Source: G020348385 sp964580235 (GTDB taxonomy: Bacteria > Acidobacteriota > Aminicenantia > Aminicenantales > Aminicenantaceae). Taken from it: DNA of 28,194 bases. This document shows, one piece after another, positions 1-8,086 of the stretch. Location of the stretch: the NCBI GenBank assembly GCA_964580235.1, contig CAZOJY010000038.1, positions 1-28,194 on the forward strand, given 5' to 3'. The notes under the pieces are model-generated. The model was not told the DNA's origin. It saw only the letters and a program-made list of their open reading frames with translations, and searched no databases. Every line of letters starts with the position of its first letter. Position 1 is the first letter of the stretch. A program made the position numbers and the translations under genes.

Positions 1-255
1 ACAGCCACAGCTTCACATGCTGCGCCGCGCATATCCATTTGTGAATAATCCAGGTTATCTATTAAGAATAAAAATGTCTAGAGGAAGTTTTTGCGTTTCA
101 ACATAATGGTGATTCTATTTATTCTTCTTTTTTTTATCTTTTTTGTGGAAAAAGTGATCAAGTCACTCCAATCGTCAACACTATTGACTTGTCCCCCCTA
201 TTTTTGAAAAAATCACAGAAGATCAAAAGCTTAATTCTAAGAGGAAAAGCTGATT
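1..255. other. non-coding leader region at window start
   Basis: I see no coding sequence here. The stretch is AT-rich with a long pyrimidine run around 121-145. The only structure found is the inverted pair CAAGTCA/TGACTTG, listed separately. No convincing -35/-10 pair was identified for the racemase gene that follows. Its ribosome binding site is probably the purine run AGAGGAAAA at 240-248, which lies rather far from the ATG at 256. Confidence 0.5.
159..191. promoter_or_regulatory. possible operator: inverted heptamers upstream of racemase gene
   Basis: CAAGTCA at 159-165 and TGACTTG at 185-191 are perfect inverted copies separated by 19 nt. A second small dyad, AGTGA at 153-157 with TCACT at 163-167, overlaps the left half. 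Centre-to-centre spacing of about 26 bp and the position upstream of a catabolic cluster would suit a dimeric repressor. No regulator gene lies next to it and the match could be chance in a short AT-rich stretch. Confidence 0.25.
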
Positions 256-978
256 ATGAAGATCTTATACATTGTGCCGGGGATCATGGGCCGAACCGAG
301 CTGGGGTCAAAAGAGCTGGAGAGAAGAAAAATAATCCTCCAGGCCCATGCACAAAAGACTACAGTCGTGGATATCTCAGATCTCGAAGAGGGTCCGCGTT
401 CGATTGAATCAGCATACGAAGAATACCTTGCTGTGCCGGAGACTGTTAAAAGGGCCGTCCAGGCAGAAAACGAGGGCTTTCACGGATTGATTCTCGGCTG
501 TTTTGGTGATCCGGGCCTCGATGCTTTACGGGAGATGGTCCGGATCCCGGTCATTGGTCCAGGGGAGACGGCTATGCATGTTGCCTCAATGCTCGGCCCC
601 AGGTTTTCAATCGTGACTGTTTTGGATTCTGTGGTCCCATCGCTCGAAAGACTGGCGCGGGTAAAGGGCTTGGATCAAAAATTGGCCTCTGTGCGCGCCG
701 TGAATATCCCTGTCCTTGAACTGAGGCAGGACATCGATTCCACGACGAACCGGATGATGGACGAATCTCGAAAGGCCATCCTGGAGGATAGAGCGGATGT
801 CATTGTGCTCGGATGTATGAGCATGGCTTTCATGGACGTTTCGGAAATGATGCAGGCTTCTCTTGGCGTCCCTGTTGTCAATCCCGCGTTTGTGTCGTTG
901 GCGGTTTTGGAGGGGCTGGTGAGATCCGGTTTGTCGCAGAGCAAAAAAGCTTATCCTTCTCCTCCAAAAAAATTATAA
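256..978 (+). CDS. Asp/Glu/hydantoin racemase family protein
   Basis: This 240-aa protein fits the cofactor-independent Asp/Glu/hydantoin racemase superfamily in length and layout. The two catalytic-type cysteines are visible: Cys82 in the motif LGCFGDPG and Cys187 in VLGCMSMAF, one in each half of the pseudo-symmetric fold. Segment RIPVIGPGETAMH (about 96-108) matches the family's conserved 'PVIGxGEA' region. Members isomerise amino acids or hydantoins through a two-base cysteine mechanism; the substrate cannot be read from the sequence. The gene heads a plus-strand series with a dipeptidase and a symporter, suggesting uptake and processing of peptides or amino-acid derivatives that include D-isomers. 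The gap to the next gene is about 120 bp, so co-transcription is likely but not certain. Confidence 0.85.
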   Translation: MKILYIVPGIMGRTELGSKELERRKIILQAHAQKTTVVDISDLEEGPRSIESAYEEYLAVPETVKRAVQAENEGFHGLILGCFGDPGLDALREMVRIPVIGPGETAMHVASMLGPRFSIVTVLDSVVPSLERLARVKGLDQKLASVRAVNIPVLELRQDIDSTTNRMMDESRKAILEDRADVIVLGCMSMAFMDVSEMMQASLGVPVVNPAFVSLAVLEGLVRSGLSQSKKAYPSPPKKL

Positions 979-1097
979 GACCATTGGCATTCAGAATTCT
1001 TCTCGAGACCCCTATACCCTTTTCGCAGAGGTTTATATAAGCTTGAAAGAATGGTATCCTTGTGAAAAATGATCTCGGTGGATTGGAGGTTTGGACA

Positions 1098-2324
1098 ATG
1101 GGCGTCAATAAAAAATATTCCGGCTATCAATCGTTCGATTATCTCAAAAAGGGCAAAGACTTCAAGGAATTCAGGCTTCTTACCGGGGAAAGCATGTTCG
1201 AACCTTATCTGATACCGCTCTCTGTGGATCAGGGAAAAAGAGCTCGGGAACTGGCAGAAAGGTTGATCATGATCTCTCTTCATGAGCATCCCCACCTCTT
1301 TCCCGCCGATATTAGGGAGACCACGGCCTATGAAAAAGAGGTCAGGATCTTCACTGCCTATAAAGCGTTGGCCGATTCTTACTGGGACGCCGTTTTTGAC
1401 AACTTCATGGACGGCACTGCCATGATAACGTCCAAACACGGATGGAAGTGGAGCGATGTGATCTATGATATGGGGATGCGGCTGTGTGACCTAGCTCACC
1501 AGGATTTTGTGATCAAATGCGAAAAAGCCCGGGATATATACGATGCCCACAAGGAAGGAAAGATTGCTCTGATCTGTGCTCAGGAAGGAGCGGCCATGAT
1601 CGAAAACGAATTGGACCGGATCGAGATCCTGTATGGATTCGGCGTCCGTGTCATGGGCATCACCTACAGCGAGTCAAACCAGCTCGGAAGCGGTCTGCGC
1701 GAAACAAGGGATGGAGGACTGACAGGCTTCGGCCACCAGGCTGTGCAGAGAATGAACAAGGTGGGGATGGCCATCGACTGCTCTCATTCCAGCGACCAGA
1801 CGACCCTCGATGTCATCCATGCCAGCCAAAAGCCCATTTTCCTGACCCATACAGGAGCCCGCAGCCTGTGGAACATCAAAAGATTGGCTCCGGATGAGAT
1901 CCTCAAGGCCTGTGCGGACAAGGGAGGAGTGATTGGAGTAGAAGCGGCTCCCCATACAACCTTGACCAAAAAAAATCCCCATCACAACATAGACGCCATC
2001 ATGGAGCACTTCGAATACATCAAGGATTTGGTGGGGATAGACCACATGGCCTTCGGGCCGGATACACTTTACGGCGACCATGTGGGTTTGCACCATGTGT
2101 TCGCCGAAGCGCTGTCCATCGACCAATCCCATCAGGGAAGAGGGGAAGAGCGTCAAAAGTCCCCTGAGTTCGAAGAGGTCGCCTATGTCAAAGGGATCGA
2201 AAACCCAACCGAAGGCTCCAAGAACATCCTGAGGTGGCTCGTAAAAAACGGTTATTCTGATGAAGAGATTGCCAAGGTCATGGGCAAAAACATACTCCGG
2301 ATTCTTGAAGACGTATGGCAGTGA
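1098..2324 (+). CDS. M19-family (renal dipeptidase-like) metallopeptidase
   Basis: The 408-aa product shows the membrane-dipeptidase (peptidase M19) pattern: the AQEGA segment with Glu163, the RMNKVGMAIDCSHSS helix-strand with His230, THTGARS with His251, a GGVIGVE strand near 280, and AFGPD with Asp322. Towards the end, GIENPTEGSKN and the YSDEEIAKVMGKN helix also match. These enzymes are di-zinc amidohydrolases that cut dipeptides, often with a D-residue. The start was placed at ATG 1098 because GGAGG at 1085-1089 sits 8 nt upstream; a GTG at 1062 in the same frame has no such site. The usual N-terminal zinc motif HxD appears here as His62-Glu-His64, a notable change. No signal peptide is seen, so the enzyme is probably cytoplasmic. 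It lies between a racemase and a symporter. Confidence 0.85.
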   Translation: MGVNKKYSGYQSFDYLKKGKDFKEFRLLTGESMFEPYLIPLSVDQGKRARELAERLIMISLHEHPHLFPADIRETTAYEKEVRIFTAYKALADSYWDAVFDNFMDGTAMITSKHGWKWSDVIYDMGMRLCDLAHQDFVIKCEKARDIYDAHKEGKIALICAQEGAAMIENELDRIEILYGFGVRVMGITYSESNQLGSGLRETRDGGLTGFGHQAVQRMNKVGMAIDCSHSSDQTTLDVIHASQKPIFLTHTGARSLWNIKRLAPDEILKACADKGGVIGVEAAPHTTLTKKNPHHNIDAIMEHFEYIKDLVGIDHMAFGPDTLYGDHVGLHHVFAEALSIDQSHQGRGEERQKSPEFEEVAYVKGIENPTEGSKNILRWLVKNGYSDEEIAKVMGKNILRILEDVWQ

Positions 2325-2339
2325 TCCGAGGAGGGAGTC

Positions 2340-2531
2340 GTTAGAAAAGGGAAGCTTCCGGTCGTCTCCATTTTGCTGATGGTGATTTTCCTCGTCGGCG
2401 GAAGTTTTATGCTCCTTCTAAAATGGCCAGCAGGACCGGCCAATCTGGATTGGGGTGTGTGGATCCTGGCCTATTTCGGGTATGTCTATGTTATCGCCGC
2501 CGCGATTTATTATGTGAAAACGGATAAATGA
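2340..2531 (+). CDS. two-TM small subunit of the downstream symporter (YhdT/DUF997-like), non-canonical start
   Basis: An open frame of 63 codons fills the space between dipeptidase and symporter. It has a basic N-terminus (RKGK), one hydrophobic segment (about 8-28), a polar turn with KWPAGP, and a second segment (about 38-57) ending YYVKTDK. Its TGA (2529-2531) overlaps the symporter ATG (2528-2530) as ATGA, a strong sign of translational coupling. A clear Shine-Dalgarno, GAGGAGG at 2328-2334, is placed for a start at 2340, but that codon is GTT. The first in-frame ATG (2379) would delete much of the first helix. PanF-type symporters commonly have a small two-TM partner (YhdT family) encoded just upstream, which fits. 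Either GTT is used, or a GTG was changed by mutation or sequencing error. Confidence 0.65.
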   Translation, partial: VRKGKLPVVSILLMVIFLVGGSFMLLLKWPAGPANLDWGVWILAYFGYVYVIAAAIYYVKTDK

Positions 2532-3991
2532 ATCTGTCCATGCAGTATCTCATCATCCTCAGCCTGTATTTTGTTCTGATGCTATTTTTGGGTTTTTGGT
2601 TCAACAGAAAAGTCCGGTCAAAGAAGGATTACTTTATAGCCAGAGGGAAGTTGGGGCCGGCCACGATAGGATTTTCCTTTTCCGCCACTCAGATGAGCGG
2701 AAGCACTTATATGGGTGCTGTGGGCATGGAAAAGATCCTGGGATACAATTTCACGCCGGCGGCCGTTTCCTCAGCGGCTGCCCCCTGGTTCTCGTATATC
2801 CTGCTGGGAAAGAGATTGAGAAAGATAGCCGGCCGGACAAAAAGCGTGACCCTGGTCGATATTTTCGAAGCCAGATACGACAGCAAAGCCGCTGGGTTGA
2901 TCTGCACTTTCATCATGCTCGTGGCCTTCATCCCGATGATCGCCGCACAGCTGAAGGCGGCCGGTAACATTTTTGAAGTTTTGCTGGGAACGCCTTATCT
3001 TGTCGGACTTTTCATTTTCGGGGGCATCGTGATTCTGTACACAGTTCTTGGAGGCATGTATGCCGTTGCCTGGACCGACCTCATTCAGGGGCTGATCATG
3101 ATCCTGGGATTTGCCATTCTGGCTCCTGTGGCGGTCCACGCCGCCGGAGGTTTTGCGGGAATGCACCAGCAGTATGCGCAGCTCAACCCGGGCGCCATCT
3201 CTTTTCTCGGGAAAATGCCGGCTTTATGGGTAGTATCAGCCTTTATTGTTTGGGGCTTCTTTCAGATCGGCGGCTCTCCTGCATCTGTAACACGATTCCT
3301 GATCCCCGAAGACGATCGGACACTCAAAAAAGCCATGGTGTATTCTGTCCTTTTCCAGAGTTTCATCTATCTGTCCGCAACGCTCGTTGCCATTGCCGGC
3401 GGAGTCCTGCTGCCCACAATCGAAAGACCTGATCTTACCGTGCCAACGATGGTGTCCCAGCTTTTGCCTCCGATGCTCGGAGGCATTATCATTGCGGCTG
3501 TTTTGGGTGCCATGATGTCCACCATCGATTCCATCCTGCTTTTGGCCGGATCTCTTGTGGTGGAAAATGTGTATGCCCGGTATATGAAAAAGGCAGTCGA
3601 TCGGCGCAAGGGACTCCAGATTGCCCGGTTGGTCACCTGCGTAACAGGGATCCTGGCGCTCATTATGGCGCTCAAACCCCCGGCTGCCATTTTATGGATC
3701 GTCACGATGTCCTTCAGCCTGATGGCTTCTGCTTTCACCTTTCCGTTTCTTCTGGGTCTCTGGTGGCCGCGGGCCACAAAACAGGCAGGGATTGCTGGCA
3801 TGGTCGGCGGGGCGGTTAGCTGTGTTATCTGGTATATCCTGGGGTATTTGAAATACCAGACGTTGGATAACTGGATCGCTGGGATCTGGCCGGCCATTTT
3901 TGGCTCGATCGTGTGCCTGATCCTTTTTGTTCTGGTGAGCATGAAGACACCGCCGCCCTCTCAAAAAGTGCAGGATATCTTTTTTAAGTAA
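2528..3991 (+). CDS. sodium:solute symporter (SSS) family, PanF-like
   Basis: This 487-aa polytopic protein has about 13 hydrophobic segments, the normal size for the SSS family. The early motif SATQMSGSTYMGAVG (about 51-65), KSVTLVDIFEARYDS (about 104-118), and IFGGIVILYTVLGGMYAV followed by DLIQGLIM (about 158-193) resemble the pantothenate symporter PanF more than the sugar or proline branches. It should use the sodium gradient to import a small organic anion or amino-acid-like solute; the neighbouring racemase and dipeptidase suggest a peptide- or amino-acid-derived substrate. Its ATG overlaps the stop of the small-subunit gene and no separate ribosome site is seen, so translation is probably coupled. 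The TAA stop sits at the edge of the palindromic element that follows. Confidence 0.88.
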   Translation: MNLSMQYLIILSLYFVLMLFLGFWFNRKVRSKKDYFIARGKLGPATIGFSFSATQMSGSTYMGAVGMEKILGYNFTPAAVSSAAAPWFSYILLGKRLRKIAGRTKSVTLVDIFEARYDSKAAGLICTFIMLVAFIPMIAAQLKAAGNIFEVLLGTPYLVGLFIFGGIVILYTVLGGMYAVAWTDLIQGLIMILGFAILAPVAVHAAGGFAGMHQQYAQLNPGAISFLGKMPALWVVSAFIVWGFFQIGGSPASVTRFLIPEDDRTLKKAMVYSVLFQSFIYLSATLVAIAGGVLLPTIERPDLTVPTMVSQLLPPMLGGIIIAAVLGAMMSTIDSILLLAGSLVVENVYARYMKKAVDRRKGLQIARLVTCVTGILALIMALKPPAAILWIVTMSFSLMASAFTFPFLLGLWWPRATKQAGIAGMVGGAVSCVIWYILGYLKYQTLDNWIAGIWPAIFGSIVCLILFVLVSMKTPPPSQKVQDIFFK

Positions 3992-4086
3992 GGGGTCGAG
4001 TCTCAACATTTGACATTTCCAAATGATCTTCCAGCTTGCATTCAATAAATATCTGGAATGTCAAATGTTGAGACTCGACCCCTTAC
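3988..4086. repeat. palindromic REP/MITE-like element, copy 1
   Basis: The arms 3988-4017 and 4057-4086 are perfect 30-nt inverted repeats around a 39-nt centre. Each arm reads GTAAGGGGTCGAGTCTCAAC and continues through ATTTGACATT. The TAA of the symporter (3989-3991) and, on the other strand, the TAA of DUF5916 gene 1 (4085-4083) both lie in the first bases of the arms, so two convergent genes end inside it. There is no T-run after either arm, so it is not a standard intrinsic terminator. A related copy is at 20967-21082. The shape resembles palindromes mobilised by REP-associated tyrosine (Y1) transposases, but no transposase gene is present in the window. Confidence 0.85.
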
Positions 4087-6254
4087 AGTCTCCAGAGGTA
4101 GGAAGCTTTGAAAAAGAAGCCACGCCGCGTTTCCAGGAAGTTATTTGATGGTCGGTACTCCCTTTCCTCCCATCTTATCCTCTCGTACAAAGAACCATAG
4201 CCGATATGGATAACGGTTCCCGGGATATAGGTGAATGAGGCAAGAAAGTCGGTCATCAGTTGTTTCCGGAAGGAATTGTATTCCAGGATGGCCCGGAAGA
4301 AGAGATATTTGTTCACCTGAAAAGTGTTCATGCTCCGGACGATCGTGTAATAGAATTCTTTTCGGGAATCTGTTTGCCGTGTGAAATCCGAATAAAGCAG
4401 TCTGAGTTCCAGATGGAGTTTTTGCGAGGGAAGGAATGTGACAAGAGCGATGATGTCGTGTCCGCTTCCCTGGTAGGGATTTGCGACATACCGGATTTTT
4501 TCCCCATAGTTGTAGTTCAAACTGAAATAAAGTTTTTTTGTGAATTGGCTGGATGCAACAAACCTGGCCCGGCTGGTGCTGAACCGTTCGTTCAGCCAGA
4601 CTTCGGTGGAGTAGCGGTATCCGAACAAAATCGTCGTGCTTTTCGGCAGGATGAATCGCAGATCGAGTGAATTGTTCGTTTCGTACAGACCGCTCGGTTT
4701 ATCATGAATCAGGCTGCTGTGGACAAGGGGATCGATCCTCTTGATTATACTGGACTTAGGATAAAACATGCGCATGATTCCGGAGCGGAACCGGGTAATT
4801 CCTGTGCGTGTGATATAGCCTGTTTCGGTGCGGAAGTCTTCTGCCAGGTCCTGAAGTCCCAGCATGATGATCCAGTTCCGGGTGTTGTAAAAATAGTGAA
4901 GGCCTAAAGCGTGCCCTTCCTCTCGAGATGAATAGGCATCCTGTTTGCTTGCCGACAGAAAGCCGTGGTAACCGAAAATGCTGGATTTGTTTATTCTCAT
5001 CTGCCCGTCCAGCCCAAAAACCTGGTTGTACCCATTCTTTCGGTCCCGTCCGGTGTAAAACCCGCCGATAAAGCTGTCATCGGCAAGAGTCCGTTTGTAG
5101 CGGAAAATGCCAACGTGGGCATAATCATCTGGTTCGTCCTCCGGCAGTTTATCCATGGCATAAATTGCCGCCACCGTGTTTTTGGCTCCTATTTTTCCGT
5201 TGAGCTTTGCACCAAGCAGCGGTTCTGCGATCGTTCTGGTGTGCACCACAGCCTGGAGGGGGTCACTGCCGTAATTTCCTCCGAAATGGAACTTTTCCAA
5301 ACCTTCCAGAAAAAAAGGCCGCTTTTCTGGAAAGAAAAGGGCATACCGAAGGTTGAAATCCACCTGGCCGGCATCGGCTTCCACCTGACTGAAATCGGGA
5401 TTGATCGTGCCATCGAAGATCAGGCGGGATGTGATCCCGTACTTGGCTGTCAAACTCAGATCCCCCAGTCCTTTGCCGGAAATCAATTTCCCTTTTTCCT
5501 GTTCACTCCGCCGGCTGTATGTTGCCGCTGGAATCGCCTCGAACAGGGTGTAGTGTTCGATATCTTCAAACAAAAGGGTAACGGTTTGGGTGAAAAAATT
5601 GGGGCCCTGGGCCGGATCCAAAGGAGGATAAGTCCCCAATTCTGTGTGACGGTTGATCTTCCTTTCAAAAATCACACCCATTTCCACAGGATCCTTGTGA
5701 AAGAATCGAATGCTCTTGAACGGAATCCGGATTTCGACCGTGTAACCTTCCTGGTTGATTTCTCCCTCGCTGTACCAAACCATGTCCACATTGAAATCTT
5801 CTTGATTCCCTTCTGCTGTGGAATCTCCCTGAACTCCTCTCGGATTGCAGTAGAATACATACAGGGATTGATGATCATTGAAGGAATCCAGGTTCACACA
5901 TACCCAATCATCCGGGTCGATGTTGTCACGGCTGGTCACCGACGATTTGATTTTTTCCGGTTCGGAGTCGAAACACCTGAAAGCCACATAAATATTCTTC
6001 TGGTCACAGGCGTAGTAAACTTCCGTTCCATAGGTCATTTCTGTACCATAATCCGGCAGCCAGGTTTTAAATCCTGAAATGTAAGGCGCGTTCTGCCAGA
6101 CCACGTCATCGAGCTTCCCATCGATAACCGGAGGATTTTCTGTTTTATACGGGCGAAGCGGAGGAAGTTTTCCTTGTGCCATACAAGTCAAACTGAGCAA
6201 GAAAATCTCTAATATTAAAATAAAGGGATGTATTTTTTTAGGTGCTCTCAGCAT
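4083..6254 (-). CDS. DUF5916 outer-membrane protein with CBM9-like N-terminal domain (paralogue 1)
   Basis: The 723-aa product starts with a signal peptide (hydrophobic 10-24, likely cut near CMA-Q). A CBM9-like domain follows, marked by VIDGKLDDVVW near 43-53 and the YCNPRGVQGD segment near 130. The DUF5916 hallmark NPDFSQVEAD begins at residue 285 and leads into FPEKRPFFLEG. The rest is alternating beta-strand sequence ending in aromatic-rich SYLWRL, as expected for an outer-membrane beta-barrel. The family is common in Acidobacteriota, Gemmatimonadota and Bacteroidota, and its function is not established; the head suggests binding of sugar or polymer. Its start lies 31 bp after the PhoU-like gene, so it may be the last gene of the nptA-phoU transcript. 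It resembles paralogue 3 more than paralogue 2. Confidence 0.88.
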   Translation of the reverse strand: MLRAPKKIHPFILILEIFLLSLTCMAQGKLPPLRPYKTENPPVIDGKLDDVVWQNAPYISGFKTWLPDYGTEMTYGTEVYYACDQKNIYVAFRCFDSEPEKIKSSVTSRDNIDPDDWVCVNLDSFNDHQSLYVFYCNPRGVQGDSTAEGNQEDFNVDMVWYSEGEINQEGYTVEIRIPFKSIRFFHKDPVEMGVIFERKINRHTELGTYPPLDPAQGPNFFTQTVTLLFEDIEHYTLFEAIPAATYSRRSEQEKGKLISGKGLGDLSLTAKYGITSRLIFDGTINPDFSQVEADAGQVDFNLRYALFFPEKRPFFLEGLEKFHFGGNYGSDPLQAVVHTRTIAEPLLGAKLNGKIGAKNTVAAIYAMDKLPEDEPDDYAHVGIFRYKRTLADDSFIGGFYTGRDRKNGYNQVFGLDGQMRINKSSIFGYHGFLSASKQDAYSSREEGHALGLHYFYNTRNWIIMLGLQDLAEDFRTETGYITRTGITRFRSGIMRMFYPKSSIIKRIDPLVHSSLIHDKPSGLYETNNSLDLRFILPKSTTILFGYRYSTEVWLNERFSTSRARFVASSQFTKKLYFSLNYNYGEKIRYVANPYQGSGHDIIALVTFLPSQKLHLELRLLYSDFTRQTDSRKEFYYTIVRSMNTFQVNKYLFFRAILEYNSFRKQLMTDFLASFTYIPGTVIHIGYGSLYERIRWEEREYRPSNNFLETRRGFFFKASYLWRL

Positions 6255-6285
6255 GGCATCTCTTTTCGTTACGGGCTAAAGCGAA

Positions 6286-6957
6286 TTATTTTTTTTTAGG
6301 CTGAAAGCCGATCCGGTCAAAGGGATTGCACACACTGGTGGTGATGTTGCGCAGATGAGAATTGATCCGCTTTAGCCAGCGGACATACAGCACAAGCGCT
6401 GCTGTGTCTCCTGCGCGAATACTTACATCCTTCTCTTTGACAATATCCTTCACCATATTATCGCAGACGTCGTTAACCCAGGCATATTTATCCAGAAGTT
6501 CGAGGGCACATGCCGTGTCTCCCAGTTCAAAACACCTCTTGGTTTGGATAAAACTGTCTTCCACGGCCATTTCAATCCGGACGATTTCTCCTTCGAATTT
6601 GCCTCCATGAAGCTTGCCGGGATGGTCCAGAGCCAGCTCCACCATATTCTTGGCATAATCTCCGAGACGTTCGATATCGATGATGATGCTGATCAACGCT
6701 AATCCGGATGGCAAATCAGCCGTTCCCCGAACTGCCAGGTGATTGAACACCATGCGCCGGACTTCCCGTTCGTAGCTGTTGACCTCTATATCTTTATCCT
6801 TTATCTTCAGGTCGATCTCATTGTCTTCTCTTTGCCTCAGGGATATTTTGGCTTCTTGACACATGGCCAGTGTGATAGCCAGCATATCAAAGGACCGCTG
6901 GTATGCCTTGTCCATCAAAGTGTCTTTTTTGAAAATTGCCAGCCATTTTTTAAACAT
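6286..6957 (-). CDS. PhoU-like phosphate-transport regulatory protein
   Basis: This 223-aa, all-helical, soluble protein matches the PhoU pattern: paired three-helix bundles with the segment SIIIDIERLGDYAKNMVELAL (about 88-108), equivalent to the conserved 'ERIGDhaxNIaE' metal-binding motif of PhoU. PhoU proteins restrain phosphate uptake and tune Pho signalling. It lies 28 bp downstream of the Na/phosphate cotransporter gene on the same strand, a common pairing in which PhoU acts on NptA rather than on the Pst ABC transporter. The start at 6957 is supported by CAGGAGAG about 6 nt before the ATG. The second half keeps the helix pattern but has less of the signature, and the C-terminus ends in FQPKKK. 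Confidence 0.85.
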   Translation of the reverse strand: MFKKWLAIFKKDTLMDKAYQRSFDMLAITLAMCQEAKISLRQREDNEIDLKIKDKDIEVNSYEREVRRMVFNHLAVRGTADLPSGLALISIIIDIERLGDYAKNMVELALDHPGKLHGGKFEGEIVRIEMAVEDSFIQTKRCFELGDTACALELLDKYAWVNDVCDNMVKDIVKEKDVSIRAGDTAALVLYVRWLKRINSHLRNITTSVCNPFDRIGFQPKKK

Positions 6958-6985
6958 AAAAATCTCTCCTGTTTTAATCCTCTCT

Positions 6986-8086
6986 TTATCTTAATACAGC
7001 GATCAAGGTTATGGGAATAAGAAAAAAGACGATGATGAGATATAGAATAGCGATGTATTTTCGCCGGACAGCTATCCCCGCAAATTTCTCAGCCATCGTA
7101 ATCGGGATGAACTTGAACGGCCACCAAATAACGATACCGGATACATTGAACAGAAGGTGAGATAAGGCCACGATAATGGCGGACAAATTTCCGGTCACAA
7201 GGGCAGCCAGGATGGCGGTGACCGTGGTCCCAATGTTGGCTCCCAAAGTATAAGGAAAGATCTGTATCAGTGTCAACAAACCAGCGCCTGCCATCGGGAC
7301 GGCTAAAGAGGTCGTGATCGAGCTGCTCTGGACCATGGCCGTCAGCAGCAAGCCCACCAGGAAAGCCCTGAAGGCCGTTTTGAACAAGTACCGGTCGAAC
7401 CAGGCCTCGGCTCTTCTGATGACCAAAATCTTTAAAGATTTTACCATTCGCAAAAGGGCCAGAACCAACAGGATAAGAGATAGAGCCAAAAGGAGCCAGG
7501 GATGTTTCCCTAGGATTCCTTTTAAAAGTTCGACTGGGGGTTCGGTCAATGATTTGACAGGGCTCAAAAACCTCAGACCTCCGATATGTTGAAATTCTTT
7601 TCCCAGGAGAGTGGCCGCATGACCCAGAAAATTCGTAAAATACTGCAATGGAAACAGGACCAGAACAGCCAGCACATTGAAAAAATCGTGCACGATAGCT
7701 GCCGACAGGGCCCGTTTGAACTCCACATCGCGTCTGATCTGTGTCAACGAGACCAGGAGATTTGTTACGGAAGTGCCGATGTTGGCTCCCATGATGATCG
7801 GGATGGCATTGGCCACATTCAGCGCTCCCCCGGCCACTAATCCCACGACAATCGATGTGGTTGATGAGGAAGACTGGATAATCGATGTGGCCAGAACCCC
7901 GATAAATAAACCAACCAGGGGATTTGTGGTGGTGGCGATCAGGGTTTCCGCCAGACCTTTTCCGAACATCTTGAGGGAAGCTCCCATCAATTCCAGGCTG
8001 AAAAGAAAGAGATATAAAAAAAACAGCAGGAAAATGATATTGAACAGGACGATGTGGCGCTGGTAAAAATTGCTAATTGATTTCAC
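6986..8086 (-). CDS. Na/Pi cotransporter family protein (NptA/SLC34-like)
   Basis: The 366-aa membrane protein carries the two inverted-repeat QSSS motifs typical of SLC34/NptA phosphate symporters, at 71-74 (IIQSSSSTTSIV) and 253-256 (MVQSSSITTSLA). Each is followed by a GANIGT motif (100-105 and again in the second half). It should move phosphate into or out of the cell coupled to sodium. Compared with bacterial proteins that fuse transporter and PhoU domain, this one is transporter only, with PhoU as the next gene. The start codon is GTG at 8086-8084 with no Shine-Dalgarno. A near-consensus promoter lies so close that the mRNA probably starts at or within a few bases of the GTG. Confidence 0.9.
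   Translation of the reverse strand: MKSISNFYQRHIVLFNIIFLLFFLYLFLFSLELMGASLKMFGKGLAETLIATTTNPLVGLFIGVLATSIIQSSSSTTSIVVGLVAGGALNVANAIPIIMGANIGTSVTNLLVSLTQIRRDVEFKRALSAAIVHDFFNVLAVLVLFPLQYFTNFLGHAATLLGKEFQHIGGLRFLSPVKSLTEPPVELLKGILGKHPWLLLALSLILLVLALLRMVKSLKILVIRRAEAWFDRYLFKTAFRAFLVGLLLTAMVQSSSITTSLAVPMAGAGLLTLIQIFPYTLGANIGTTVTAILAALVTGNLSAIIVALSHLLFNVSGIVIWWPFKFIPITMAEKFAGIAVRRKYIAILYLIIVFFLIPITLIAVLR

Noticed and set aside
951..1439. A 162-codon minus-strand frame over the dipeptidase start
   Set aside because: It is antisense to a well-supported gene and has no domain or ribosome site.
3988..4086. Palindrome copy 1 as a bidirectional terminator
   Set aside because: The arms pair perfectly, but no T-run follows on either strand and the loop is long; it may stop transcription weakly, but the form is that of a repeat element.
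4965..6077. A 370-codon open frame on the plus strand
   Set aside because: It runs fully antisense to DUF5916 gene 1, has no recognisable domain, and the minus-strand frame carries the family motifs. It is a shadow frame.
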